Assembly (NCBI GenBank): GCA_016709155.1
Contig: JADJEI010000001.1
Location: 868,001-932,000, forward strand
Origin: Ignavibacteriales bacterium
GTDB taxonomy: Bacteria; Bacteroidota; Ignavibacteria; Ignavibacteriales; Ignavibacteriaceae
DNA: 64,000 nucleotides
Reading direction: 5' to 3'
Shown here: positions 54,665 to 63,633 of the stretch, in pieces
How the letters are laid out: the number at the start of each line of letters is the position of its first letter
Position numbering within the stretch: the first letter of the stretch is position 1
The notes under the pieces: generated by a model
The model's database searches: none
What the model saw: only the letters and a program-made list of their open reading frames with translations
What the model was told of the DNA's origin: nothing
Made by a program: the position numbers and the translations under genes

Positions 54665-56192
54665 TCTATCGTAGCTGGCGGTTTAGAACTTATATCATAA
54701 ACAACGCGGTTTATTCCTCGAACTTTATTTATAATCTGGTTGGAAACATCTACAAGGAAATCATGATCAAAAGTGAACCAATCGGCGGTCATACCGTCAA
54801 CGGAAGTTACTGCACGAAGAGCTAAGACACTTTCATAAGTGCGTGCATCCCCATTACACCAACCGATTGAACCGGCAGCAGAACTGCAAAAGCCTGCCAG
54901 ATTGAATTGTAGATTCCGGCTTTTTTAATTTCTGAAATAAAAATATCATCTGCTTCCCGAAGTACATTTAATTTTTGCTCTGTGATATTACCAAGGATTC
55001 TAACAGCTAATCCCGGGCCGGGAAATGGATGACGATCAATAAATTCATCGGGAATATTTAACTCCCTCCCTACATTTCTTACTTCATCTTTGAATAATTC
55101 TCTGAATGGTTCGATAAGTTTCAGATTCATTTTGTCCGGAAGTCCGCCAACATTATGATGTGATTTTATTGTGGACGATTTGCCTTTTACTGACACAGAC
55201 TCAATAACATCAGGATATAAAGTCCCTTGTACAAGAAAATCAACTTTGCCAAGCTTCAGTGCTTCCTCTTCAAACACTTCGATAAATGTGTTTCCAATAA
55301 TTTTTCTTTTCATTTCAGGATCGGAAACTTCTTTCAAGTTCGCTAAAAATTTTTCTGACGAATTAACATGAATATAGTCGAGGTTTAATTTTTCATTAAA
55401 AAGTTTTCCTATCAAATCGCTTTCGTTTTTTCTCATCAGCCCGGTATCAATGTGAATTGAAACAAGCTGATCACCTATTGCCTTTTGAACAAGAACTGCA
55501 GCGACAGTCGAATCAACCCCTCCGCTGAGGGCGCAAATAACTTTTGATTTACCTACTCTATTTTTTATCGTTTTTATTGTTTCATCAATAAAATTTTTAG
55601 CAGTCCAATCACCTTTACAGCCGCAAATTTCAAATAGAAAATTTTTAATAATTTTTTCACCCTCCTGCGTGTGAGCAACCTCGGGATGAAACTGTACGCC
55701 GTAAATTTTTTTTTCTTCACTATAAATTGAGCAAATAGGAGAATGGTCGGACTTGCCTGATACTTTAAATCCTTCGGGAAGTTTTGTTAGATAATCACCG
55801 TGACTCATCCAAACAATTGACTGCTCGTTTACATCCTTAAAAAATTTATTTTTTTCAGTTATAATCAGATTTGATTTACCGTATTCTCTATCTTTAGCGG
55901 GCTGTACTTGCCCGTTAAACTTTTTACAAAGTAATTGAAGCCCATAGCAAATGCCCAGAACAGGAATATTCATTTGCAAAATTTTAAGGTCAATATCAGG
56001 AGCATCCGCATCGTAAACACTCATTGGTCCGCCGGATAAAATAATCCCGGAAGGATTTAATTGGTTAACCTGCTCGAAGGAAATTGTGTGTGGATGAATT
56101 TCAGAATAAACATTGGACTCTCTAATTCTTCGCGTGATGAGCTGAGTAAATTGAGAGCCGAAATCAATGACTAATATCGTCTGATGATTCAT
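54655..56192 (-). CDS. guaA: GMP synthase (glutamine-hydrolysing), one frameshift
   Basis: GuaA makes GMP from XMP. The glutaminase domain has GICYGLQLL and FHPEVAHTQEG, and the synthetase domain has ALSGGVDSTVAA and FPGPGLAVRILG. As read, the frame ends at 54822 after SVGVMGMH. One extra C in the C4 run at 54851-54854 gives SVGVMGDARTYE through to PPATIEWE at 54655, the universal GuaA end, for 512 residues. A functional gene with a missing base in the sequence is most likely. Confidence 0.97.
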
Positions 56193-56210
56193 TTATTTTT
56201 TGTTCTATTT

Positions 56211-56247
56211 AAAAAAGAAAAACAAAACCTCAAGGATTTTGTTTTTC
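56211..56247 (-). terminator. Rho-independent terminator after gcvH
   Basis: On the minus strand GAAAAACAAAA pairs with TTTTGTTTTTC, strengthened by CC/GG next to a short loop, and T6 follows. It separates the efp-accB-accC-gcvH unit from guaA. Confidence 0.8.
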
Positions 56248-56270
56248 GAAATAAATTTATGAAGCAAATT

Positions 56271-56651
56271 TTACTGCCCTATTAATTTCTTATATGCCGC
56301 TGCATCGAGAAGTTCAGATAAATCAGAAAGATTGGTAATTTCCATTTTCACCATCCAACCTTCTTTGTAAGGGTCAGAGTTTACAATTTCAGGATTGTCG
56401 GCAAGTTTAGAATTAACTTCGATTACATTACCACTGCAAGGAGAAAAAAGATCGCTAACAGTCTTGACTGCTTCAATAGTTCCGATGGATTGTCCTTTGG
56501 ATACACTTTTTTGATTTGGGTCAATATCAACAAATACCACGTCGCCCAGCTCACCTTGAGCATAGTCGGTAATTCCAATAGTGCCGGTCTTACCATCAAC
56601 CAAAATCCATTCGTGATCTTTTGTATATTTTAAATTCTCTGGAAAATTCAT
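56271..56651 (-). CDS. gcvH: Glycine cleavage system H protein
   Basis: A 126-residue lipoyl carrier protein. Lys63 in GTIEAVKTVSD is the lipoylation site, and the fold is the standard hammerhead with GITDYAQGELGDVVFVD. It shuttles the aminomethyl group between glycine decarboxylase and aminomethyltransferase, or may serve in lipoate relay. Other gcv genes are absent here; its neighbours are fatty-acid synthesis genes. Confidence 0.96.
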   Translation of the reverse strand: MNFPENLKYTKDHEWILVDGKTGTIGITDYAQGELGDVVFVDIDPNQKSVSKGQSIGTIEAVKTVSDLFSPCSGNVIEVNSKLADNPEIVNSDPYKEGWMVKMEITNLSDLSELLDAAAYKKLIGQ

Positions 56652-56667
56652 AACACCTCTTTAATAT

Positions 56668-58032
56668 TTATAATTGAAAATTATCTAAAAAACTTGTATC
56701 AAATTTACCGCTTAAAAATCTTTGATCTTCAAGAACTTTAAGGTGAAATGGAATAGTTGTTTTTATTCCTTCAACTGTAAATTCTTCAAGGGCTCTTCGT
56801 CCCCTTGCAATTGCGTGTTCGCGATCTCTGCCCCATACAATTAGTTTTGCAATAAGTGAATCATAGTATGGAGGAATTGTGTACGATTGATAAATGTGAG
56901 AATCAATCCGCACACCAAACCCGCCTGGAAAATGTAATGATTGAATAACGCCGGGCGAAGGTCTGAAGCCATGTTCAGGGTCTTCAGCATTAATTCTGAA
57001 TTCGATGCTGTGTCCGAAAGGTTTTCCCGGTTCTGCTTCGATTGCATGCCCGGCAGCCACTAAAATTTGCTGCCGTATAAGATCTACTCCATAAACTGAT
57101 TCGGTAACAGGATGTTCAACCTGAATTCTTGTATTCATTTCCATAAAATAAAAGTTCCCGTTTTTATCAACAAGAAATTCTACCGTGCCAGCGCCTTCAT
57201 AGTTAATTGATTTTGCACCAAGAATTGCCGCGCCGCCCATTTTGTCTCGCAACTCATCATTCACAATAGGTGAAGGAGACTCTTCAATTAATTTTTGATG
57301 CCTGCGTTGAACGGAACAATCTCTCTCGCCGTAATGATAAACATTCCCGTGGGTATCACCCATGATTTGTATTTCAACATGACGGGGATTTTCAACAAAC
57401 TTTTCTAAGTAGATAGCTGAATTAGCAAAAGATGCTTCGGCTTCATTACTCGCCGTTTGAAAAGCTTTCTCAAATTCACTTTCTTCCCAGACTACTCTCA
57501 TTCCTTTGCCCCCACCTCCGGCAGAAGCTTTGAGAATTACAGGAAATCCTATTTGGTGGGCGAGGGCGATCGCAGATTTTATATCTGTGATTACTCCATC
57601 ACTGCCAGGAATAACCGGTACGCCGTTTTTTTTCATTGTATCTTTTGCAAATGACTTATTACCCATAGCATTTATCATTTGCGGTGATGGTCCGATAAAT
57701 TTAATATTTGATTCTTCACATATTTCGGAGAAGTTCGCATTTTCGGCAAGGAAACCATAACCGGGATGAATTGCATCTGCACCTGTAATATGCGCTGCAG
57801 AAATTAGACTGGGGATTTTCAGGTAACTTTCTTTACCTAAAGGAGGACCAATACAAACAGCTTCATCGGCGAACGTAACGTGCAAAGAGTCTTTATCGGC
57901 TTCTGAATAAACGGCAACTGTTTTAATTCCTAATTCCTTGCAGGTTCTTATTACGCGGAGAGCAATCTCTCCCCTGTTTGCTATTAAAATTTTATTGAAC
58001 ACTTTTTTCTCTAAATTAATAGTTGAGATCAA
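56668..58032 (-). CDS. accC: Acetyl-CoA carboxylase biotin carboxylase subunit
   Basis: A 454-residue ATP-grasp enzyme that carboxylates biotin on AccB. NRGEIALRVIRTCKE, KASAGGGGKGMR, ERDCSVQRRHQKLIEE and EMNTRIQVEHPVTE mark the N-terminal, glycine-rich loop, catalytic and metal sites. It overlaps accB by four bases, an arrangement found in most bacteria. Confidence 0.97.
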   Translation of the reverse strand: MISTINLEKKVFNKILIANRGEIALRVIRTCKELGIKTVAVYSEADKDSLHVTFADEAVCIGPPLGKESYLKIPSLISAAHITGADAIHPGYGFLAENANFSEICEESNIKFIGPSPQMINAMGNKSFAKDTMKKNGVPVIPGSDGVITDIKSAIALAHQIGFPVILKASAGGGGKGMRVVWEESEFEKAFQTASNEAEASFANSAIYLEKFVENPRHVEIQIMGDTHGNVYHYGERDCSVQRRHQKLIEESPSPIVNDELRDKMGGAAILGAKSINYEGAGTVEFLVDKNGNFYFMEMNTRIQVEHPVTESVYGVDLIRQQILVAAGHAIEAEPGKPFGHSIEFRINAEDPEHGFRPSPGVIQSLHFPGGFGVRIDSHIYQSYTIPPYYDSLIAKLIVWGRDREHAIARGRRALEEFTVEGIKTTIPFHLKVLEDQRFLSGKFDTSFLDNFQL

Positions 58033-58472
58033 CTTAGTTCAATTAGAAACAAAGGCTGATTATATTCTACAGGCTTTCCGTTTTCGACAAGTATCTTTAT
58101 AATTTTGCCGGTAACATCTGATTCTATTTCATTCATTAGTTTCATCGCTTCAACAATGCACAGAACGGTTCCGGAAGTTATCATATCACCAACTTGAACA
58201 TAAGCATCTGCATCCGGTGCCGGAGCCCGATAAAATGTTCCAACAATTGGTGATTTAATTTCGTGGACGTTCGTTGTTTTCGTTTCTTCCGTTGCGGCAA
58301 TGTTTTTTTCAATTTCTGACCCGGAAATTTGAACTGAAGTTTGAGATGGCTGGGCAAATGCCGGTTGAATTAAATTGCCATTTACTCTAATCTTTTTAGC
58401 AACTTTAATTCTTAAACCATTTTCCTCAACCTCAAGATCGGTTATCTCACTTGCATCAACAAGTTTGATCAA
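58029..58472 (-). CDS. accB: Acetyl-CoA carboxylase biotin carboxyl carrier protein
   Basis: A 147-residue carrier. Biotin attaches to Lys111 in EAMKLMNEI; the thumb loop and barrel sandwich at residues 70-147 follow a Thr/Ala/Gln-rich linker. It passes carboxybiotin from AccC to the transferase. It lies 36 bases after efp and overlaps accC. Confidence 0.97.
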   Translation of the reverse strand: MIKLVDASEITDLEVEENGLRIKVAKKIRVNGNLIQPAFAQPSQTSVQISGSEIEKNIAATEETKTTNVHEIKSPIVGTFYRAPAPDADAYVQVGDMITSGTVLCIVEAMKLMNEIESDVTGKIIKILVENGKPVEYNQPLFLIELS

Positions 58473-58508
58473 TTTTTTATGAGATTTAAATCCATCATTT
58501 TCCTTTAA

Positions 58509-59072
58509 TTAAGATTTTACTCTTTCGACGTATTCACCAGTTCGAATATCTACTTTTAAAACATCTTCAGCATTTACAAATAGGGGCACGCTGATAGTCG
58601 CACCAGTCTCTAATTTAGCTGGCTTAAAAGTATTGGTAGCAGTGTTTCCTCTAAAACCAGGTTCAGTTTCAACAACTTTTAGATTTGCAAAATTTGGAGG
58701 TTCAACTGTTATTATTTCTGATCCGTTAAAAAGTATCTCGATTTCTGAATTTTCTTTCAGATAAAGAACGCTGTCACCAAAAAGATTTACCGGAACATTT
58801 ATTTGATCATAGGTTTCATTTTCCATACAAACAAGAAAGTCAGCGTCACGGTAGAGATACTGATATTTTCTTCTTTCAACCCTTACGATATCAATGCCTT
58901 CGCCAGCTCTGAAAGTATTATCTAAAACTCTTCCAGTTTTAAGGTTTTTGAGCACCGTACGAACAAAAGCTCCGCCTTTACCGGGTTTGACATGTTGAAA
59001 TTCCACAAGAGAATAGAGATCATTTTTAAATTTAATTATTAAACCAGTTCTGAAATCTGAAGTATCTGCCAT
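58509..59072 (-). CDS. efp: Elongation factor P
   Basis: EF-P relieves ribosome stalling at polyproline stretches. The 187-residue protein has three beta-barrel domains with Lys32 at the loop tip (PGKGGAF), the residue modified in many bacteria; no modification gene is in the window. It is first in the efp-accB-accC-gcvH unit. An efp-accB link is common across bacteria. Confidence 0.97.
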   Translation of the reverse strand: MADTSDFRTGLIIKFKNDLYSLVEFQHVKPGKGGAFVRTVLKNLKTGRVLDNTFRAGEGIDIVRVERRKYQYLYRDADFLVCMENETYDQINVPVNLFGDSVLYLKENSEIEILFNGSEIITVEPPNFANLKVVETEPGFRGNTATNTFKPAKLETGATISVPLFVNAEDVLKVDIRTGEYVERVKS

Positions 59073-59192
59073 AATTCTTTAATATATAATTATTAATAAG
59101 TGAATGAAAAAATATCTATCTGCCGCCTGAAAGTCAAGAAGTATAGTTTTAAAGTTTTAGTCAAAATAAAAACATTTTGACCTATTTAAAAC

Positions 59193-59230
59193 AAAAAATC
59201 AGGCAGATTATTAAAAAAATGCCTGATTTC
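59193..59230 (-). terminator. Rho-independent terminator upstream of efp
   Basis: AAATCAGGCA (59196-59205) and TGCCTGATTT (59220-59229) are exact inverses. On the minus strand the stem is followed by TTT-G-TTTT. It ends the membrane TPR transcript before efp begins. Confidence 0.85.
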
Positions 59231-59248
59231 TTCAAGTCAGTTTATGTT

Positions 59249-59938
59249 TTATTCGTTAATTAAAACAAGGTATTTATTAACCTCACGAGCGGCAGGCGAG
59301 GTTTGATAATTCTCGGTAATCTCTTCCAGTATCTCTTTAGCTTCATCTTTTTTACCAAGATTGAGGTAATTGATTCCTGCTCGTAAAAGATAATCTGAAT
59401 TGGATGGATTAGTAGCAGAAATCTTTGAAGCTTGTAAATAATAATCTAGTGCCTGTTCAAAATCCTTTTTATATTCAAAATATCCAGCTTGCCCTGCTAA
59501 TGAGGCGGCATTCAGAACATCAATGCTGCCGCTGTAATCTTCATAATATTTATATGCTTCTTCATGTTTGCCAAGCATATTGTAAGAGCTGGCTAGATAG
59601 ATTTTTGCAGTTTCACCGTTTTCAGAGTTTCCATATTCTTCAACAATTTTTTTCAAGCCTAAAGTGTTAGTGCCTTGTTTACCTTCAATTGCTTCAAGGA
59701 AAGCTCCAGAATCATAACTCTTCATCACTCTGGAAAGTTCGATAGCTGCTTGCTCGTTGGTTTTATCTTTCTGGGAAATATAAAAATATACTGCTGCTAC
59801 TATCGCCAGTAAAACACCAATTCCGATCAGTACATTTTTTTTATTTTCTTCAACGAAACCATAAACTTTATAATAAGTGGTTACAAGTTTATCTTCTTTA
59901 ATTTCTTTTTTAGAAAGTTTTTTACGCTTAGTTAACAT
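59249..59938 (-). CDS. Membrane-anchored TPR protein (YfgM-like layout)
   Basis: A 229-residue protein with a basic cytoplasmic N-terminus (TKRKKLSKKEIKEDK), one membrane helix at about 36-54 and a periplasmic TPR domain to the end. This layout resembles YfgM, a chaperone-associated subunit near the Sec translocon, but the sequence match is only general. It is monocistronic with its own terminator. Confidence 0.78.
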   Translation of the reverse strand: MLTKRKKLSKKEIKEDKLVTTYYKVYGFVEENKKNVLIGIGVLLAIVAAVYFYISQKDKTNEQAAIELSRVMKSYDSGAFLEAIEGKQGTNTLGLKKIVEEYGNSENGETAKIYLASSYNMLGKHEEAYKYYEDYSGSIDVLNAASLAGQAGYFEYKKDFEQALDYYLQASKISATNPSNSDYLLRAGINYLNLGKKDEAKEILEEITENYQTSPAAREVNKYLVLINE

Positions 59939-60022
59939 TATTAATCCTTAAAATTTCATTTTTATAAAAAAGCAGGTTAAAAATAGCATGAAATTGTCAA
60001 TGTTCCATAACAAAATATGAAG

Positions 60023-60096
60023 TACGCCCAGAAGGATTCGAACCCTCAACCTTCGGAACCGGAATCCGACGTTCTATCCAGTTGAACTATGGGCGC
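60023..60096 (-). tRNA. tRNA-Arg (anticodon CCG)
   Basis: A full cloverleaf folds on the minus strand: acceptor GCGCCCA/TGGGCGT with one G-T pair, D arm GTTC/GAAC, anticodon stem TCGGA/TCCGA with loop TTCCGGT giving CCG, and T arm GAGGG-TTCGAAT-CCTTC. CCA is not encoded. It reads CGG codons. A tyrosine integrase lies 149 bases from its 5' end. Confidence 0.95.
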
Positions 60097-60171
60097 ATTT
60101 GTGATTCAGCTTAATTTCAAAGGTTTCTTTACCAAATATAATAATTCAATCCTTACAAAAAGCATATTTGG

Positions 60172-60207
60172 TTAACGTTTTGCTTAACACTTTACTTAAC
60201 ACTACTT
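60172..60207. repeat. Three 12-base direct repeats upstream of the integrase
   Basis: TTAAC begins at 60172, 60184 and 60196, an exact 12-base period. The units are TTAACGTTTTGC, TTAACACTTTAC and TTAACACTACTT. The spacing (just over one helical turn) and place between tRNA and integrase start suggest arm-type integrase sites or an operator. Confidence 0.55.
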
Positions 60208-60245
60208 TTATTTAGATCACCAGAGAATAGAAAGGAAAGTTTCTA

Positions 60246-61284
60246 ATGAGAAAACCCTTTTTATTCAAGAGGAATAAATATTATCACCTTCAGTATTTTG
60301 ATGAATCCGAGCAAAGGATTAAACGTATCTCAACAGGTGAAGGTAAAAAGAATGATGCTTTAAGCTTTCTTATGGAGTTTCAAAAAAATCGGATAAACAA
60401 ACCTCAATTAAAGTTTATTCTGCTTTCAGAATTCTCTAAAGAATATTTTCAATTTGTCCAGGATAACCTTTCAAAAAAATATCTCAATGATATTAAAACA
60501 ACTTTTAAAAAGTTAACTGAATCAACAAGTGATATTCCTTTGCAGAAATTGACTAACCGGTTGATTGAGCAATTTATATCAGATGTTTTCAAAGGAAGCA
60601 AACACCAGGCAAGAAAACACTACGCTACTTTAAGGAGTGCTTTCAATAAAGCTATTACCTGGGGATATCTTTCGATTAATCCTATGACTGGTATTAAGTC
60701 TCCTAAAGTCCCTCAAAACAATCCATCGTTTATGGATGAGAAGGAACTGAACCAAATCCTTAGTTATGTTGAGAGTAATGATATGAAGGACATTTATGTA
60801 TTCGCCTTTCATACCGGAATGAGGTTGGGTGAAATAATAAACCTTCAATGGAATCAGGTTCAGTTTGACGAAAGAATACTCCGTGTAATCAACTCGGAAG
60901 AATTTACTACTAAGGGTAAAAAAGAAAGAGTGATTCCAATAAATACTAAACTCTATTCCCTCTTACATAACAGGCTCCCGAAAGTCATAAATATTCAAGG
61001 TAAAGATTATGTATTTAATAATAATGGTTTCAGGTTCAACGGAGATTATGTCAGTAAGAAATTCAAGAAAGCTGTAAGAGATGCAGCAAAGGAATTTTCT
61101 ATAAATTTAAAAACTTCACCTGCACGATTTAAGGCATTCATTCGCCTCTAATCTGGCTAAGAATGGAGTATCATTATTTATTATCAAAGAATTACTCGGA
61201 CAGAGAGACTTTAAAACAACTCAGATTTACGCTCACTTAACAATAGACTCATTAAAAAATGCTGTCAAAGTTTTGGAGGGATAA
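60246..61284 (+). CDS. Tyrosine recombinase/integrase, one frameshift
   Basis: A phage-type integrase with an N-terminal arm-binding region, a SAM-like core-binding domain (about 55-150) and a catalytic domain. Arg193 in HTGMRLGEI and Lys in TTKGKKERVIP are in the first frame. As read, the frame stops at 61151. One A fewer in the A5 run at 61109-61113 gives LHDLRHSFASNLA, GQRDFKTTQIYAHL and a stop at 61284, adding His-x-x-Arg, a second basic residue and the Tyr nucleophile. The restored length is about 345 residues. It likely drives the island that follows. Confidence 0.9.
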
Positions 61285-61428
61285 ATTTCAAAATCTATAA
61301 ATTTTCTTAACTGATAACGAAGTATTTTTTTGACCGGAACTGAGTATGTCAATTCAATTTCTAAATGCGCTCATTTCAATAAAGTTTTTAAGTTATATCT
61401 GATAATAAAAACTTTTTAAGGAATTATT

Positions 61429-63090
61429 ATGTTTGATTTCTTTGCGCAGCGATTTAGCTTAGGTAAGTTTATACACCCTCCTCTTTTCAAATTAAGCATT
61501 TACATCCTTTCGCTTCTTTTTGTTTTCTCACCCAATATTTATTCTCAGACTTTAACAGCAGAAAACATTTATAAAAAAAGTTTCTGACGCTGTAGTGGTT
61601 ATTCTTGCTTATGATTCTAATGATGAATTATCAAGTCAAGGCAGCGGTGTTGTTATTAACGATAAAGGTTATGTTGTAACTAATTATCACGTCCTTGCCA
61701 AGCAATGATAGGCTTGAAGTTTTACATAATAAAGAAATTATCCCTTATGTTGATATAATTGGAATTGATGTAGAGAAGGATATTTTAATCATAAAAATTG
61801 AAGATAAAAAAGTTTCCCTCTATAAAAATCGGTGATTCAAAAAATTTAACAATTGGTCAAAGAGTATATGCTATTGGGAGTCCTTTAGGTTTTGAAAACA
61901 CTATCTCAGAAGGTATAATAAGCGGATTAAGAAGCTACGAAGAGTCAGGTAAGGATTTTATTCAGATAACTGCAAGCATATCACCCGGAAGCAGCGGCGG
62001 CGCTGTTGTAAATGATAAAGGAGAATTAATAGGTATAAGCACGCTTACCGTTAAGGAAGGGCAGAACTTAAATTTTGCTATTCCGATTGATGATGTTCTA
62101 AGTGTTGAAATTAGTTCATACTCAAAAAATGATGCATATAAAGAGTTTGAACTGTTTAATAAAGGATATGATGCTGCTAAAAAAGGTGACTATAAAAATG
62201 CAGTTAAATATTTCACAAGTTATATTAAAAAATTTCCTAATGATGCAACAGCATATTATAATCGTGGTCTTGAAAAGTATTATTTAGAAGACTACAGAGG
62301 GGCAATTCAGGATTACAACAGAGCGATTGAGATTAATCCGAATCTTGCAGCAGCATATAATAATCGTGGTCTTGCAAAAGCTAATTTAGAAGACTACAAA
62401 GGAGCAATTCAAGATTACAACAAAGCGATTGAGATTGATCCTAATGATGCTGATGCATATTCTAATCGTGGGAAGGCAAAATACAGTTTAAAGAAGACTA
62501 CAGAGGGGCAACTCAAGATTACAACAAAGCGATTGAGATTAATCCGAATCTTGCAGCAGCATATTATAATCGTGGTCTTGCAAAATACAGTTTAGAAGAC
62601 TACAGAGGGCAATTCAAGATTACAACAAAGCGATTGAGATTAATCGAATCTTGCAGCAGCATATATTAATCGTGGTCTTGCAAAATATGATTTACAAGAC
62701 TATAGAGGAGAAATTCAAGATTACAATAAAGCGATTGAGATTAATCCGAATCTTGCAGAAGCATATATTAATCGTAGTCTTGCAAAATATGATTTACAAG
62801 ACTACAGTGGAGCAATTCAAGATTACAACAAAGCGATTGAGATTGATCCTAATTATAAAGCATATTATAATCGTGGTCTTGCAAAATACAGTTTACAAGA
62901 CTACAGAGGGGCAATTCAAGATTACACCAAAGTGATTGAGATTGATCCTAATGATGCAACAGCATATTATAATCGTGGGATTGCAAAATATCTAATAGGA
63001 GATAAGTCCGGCGCTTGCTTAGATTGGAGTAAAGCAGGAGAATTAGGAGATGATGGTGCTTATGATTTGATTAAAGAATATTGTCATTGA
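61429..63090 (+). pseudogene. HtrA-like trypsin protease with C-terminal TPR repeats, multiple frameshifts
   Basis: Pieces in three frames together make an exported serine protease: a signal-like N-terminus (about 25-47), His in TNYHVLA, Asp in DVEKDILI, Ser in SPGSSGGAV, then eight TPR units and an end at EYCH. Shifts lie at the A7 run 61573-61579, near 61700, at the A6 run 61806-61811, near 62490-62494, and at two missing bases in 62600-62650. With these healed, about 550 residues result. Density of shifts is far above the rest of the window, so real decay or low read quality near the contig end are both possible. Confidence 0.75.
62251..63060 (+). repeat. Tandem 102-base TPR-coding repeats (8 units)
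   Basis: The segment GCATAT plus TAATCGTGG recurs at 62251, 62353, 62455, 62559, 62659, 62761, 62860 and 62962. Most steps are 102 bases, the length of one 34-residue TPR. Departures of +2, -2 and -3 mark the indels. High identity between units suggests recent amplification. Confidence 0.88.
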
Positions 63091-63182
63091 TATTATCGTT
63101 GCACTCATATTTCTTATATCTTTGATTGCATCAAAGGAGTATCAATATTTAAAATATTTATTAAAAATTAAGAAGTGATAAA

Positions 63183-63608
63183 ATGAAAAAATTATTAAGT
63201 TTCTTACAAAATCATATATTCAAAATTTTCATCCTCCTTTTTTTAATTTACATTATCATTAGAATTGAAGTAATAAACAATAAAATTAATAGTATTGAAA
63301 CTTTCGTTTCAATTCTGAATAATGATTTATCCTCTATAGAGAGAACGGTAGACGACATTGATTCTAAAGTTGATGATATTAGATCTAAATTTGGCGACAT
63401 GCCCAAATTGTTAGGTCTGAAAGATGTAACATTCAACCACAAACCTTATGAGCCTAAAGAACAGCCAAAGAAGATGTTAAATAGAGACTTTAATAGCATT
63501 AAAAAAAGGGTTCAATATAAACTCAAATCTGCGTTACGTAATGCACTTTCCACTTTAATAGCATTAAAAGGGTTCAATATGGCAAACACCAATAAAATGG
63601 AACAGTGA
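63183..63608 (+). CDS. Small membrane protein with coiled coil
   Basis: A 141-residue protein with one membrane helix (about 13-28) and a coiled coil with repeats of the IDSKVDDIRSKFGD type (about 35-70), then a basic tail. No family recognised. The tail holds a direct DNA repeat read in two different frames (63487-63518 and 63552-63580), which hints at an indel; the true C-terminus may be different. It lies in the integrase-linked region, 92 bases after the protease. Confidence 0.55.
   Translation: MKKLLSFLQNHIFKIFILLFLIYIIIRIEVINNKINSIETFVSILNNDLSSIERTVDDIDSKVDDIRSKFGDMPKLLGLKDVTFNHKPYEPKEQPKKMLNRDFNSIKKRVQYKLKSALRNALSTLIALKGFNMANTNKMEQ
63487..63580. repeat. Direct repeat pair inside the coiled-coil gene
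   Basis: ACTTTAATAGCATT, an A-run, and GGGTTCAATAT occur at 63487-63518 (A7) and 63552-63580 (A4). The two copies are 65 bases apart and in different frames of the same gene. Confidence 0.7.
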
Positions 63609-63633
63609 TAAAAAAACTAATTAGGAAACTAAA

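Noticed and set aside
60023..60096. tRNA 3' end as the integration site of the island
   Set aside because: The integrase is on the 5' side and no second copy of the tRNA end is visible in the window.
62251..63060. Regular repeats that could be taken for a CRISPR array
   Set aside because: The period is 102 bases with no unique spacers and it encodes 34-residue TPR units.
63091..63177. Short hydrophobic reading frame between protease and coiled-coil genes
   Set aside because: It has about 30 codons, no standard start codon and no ribosome site.
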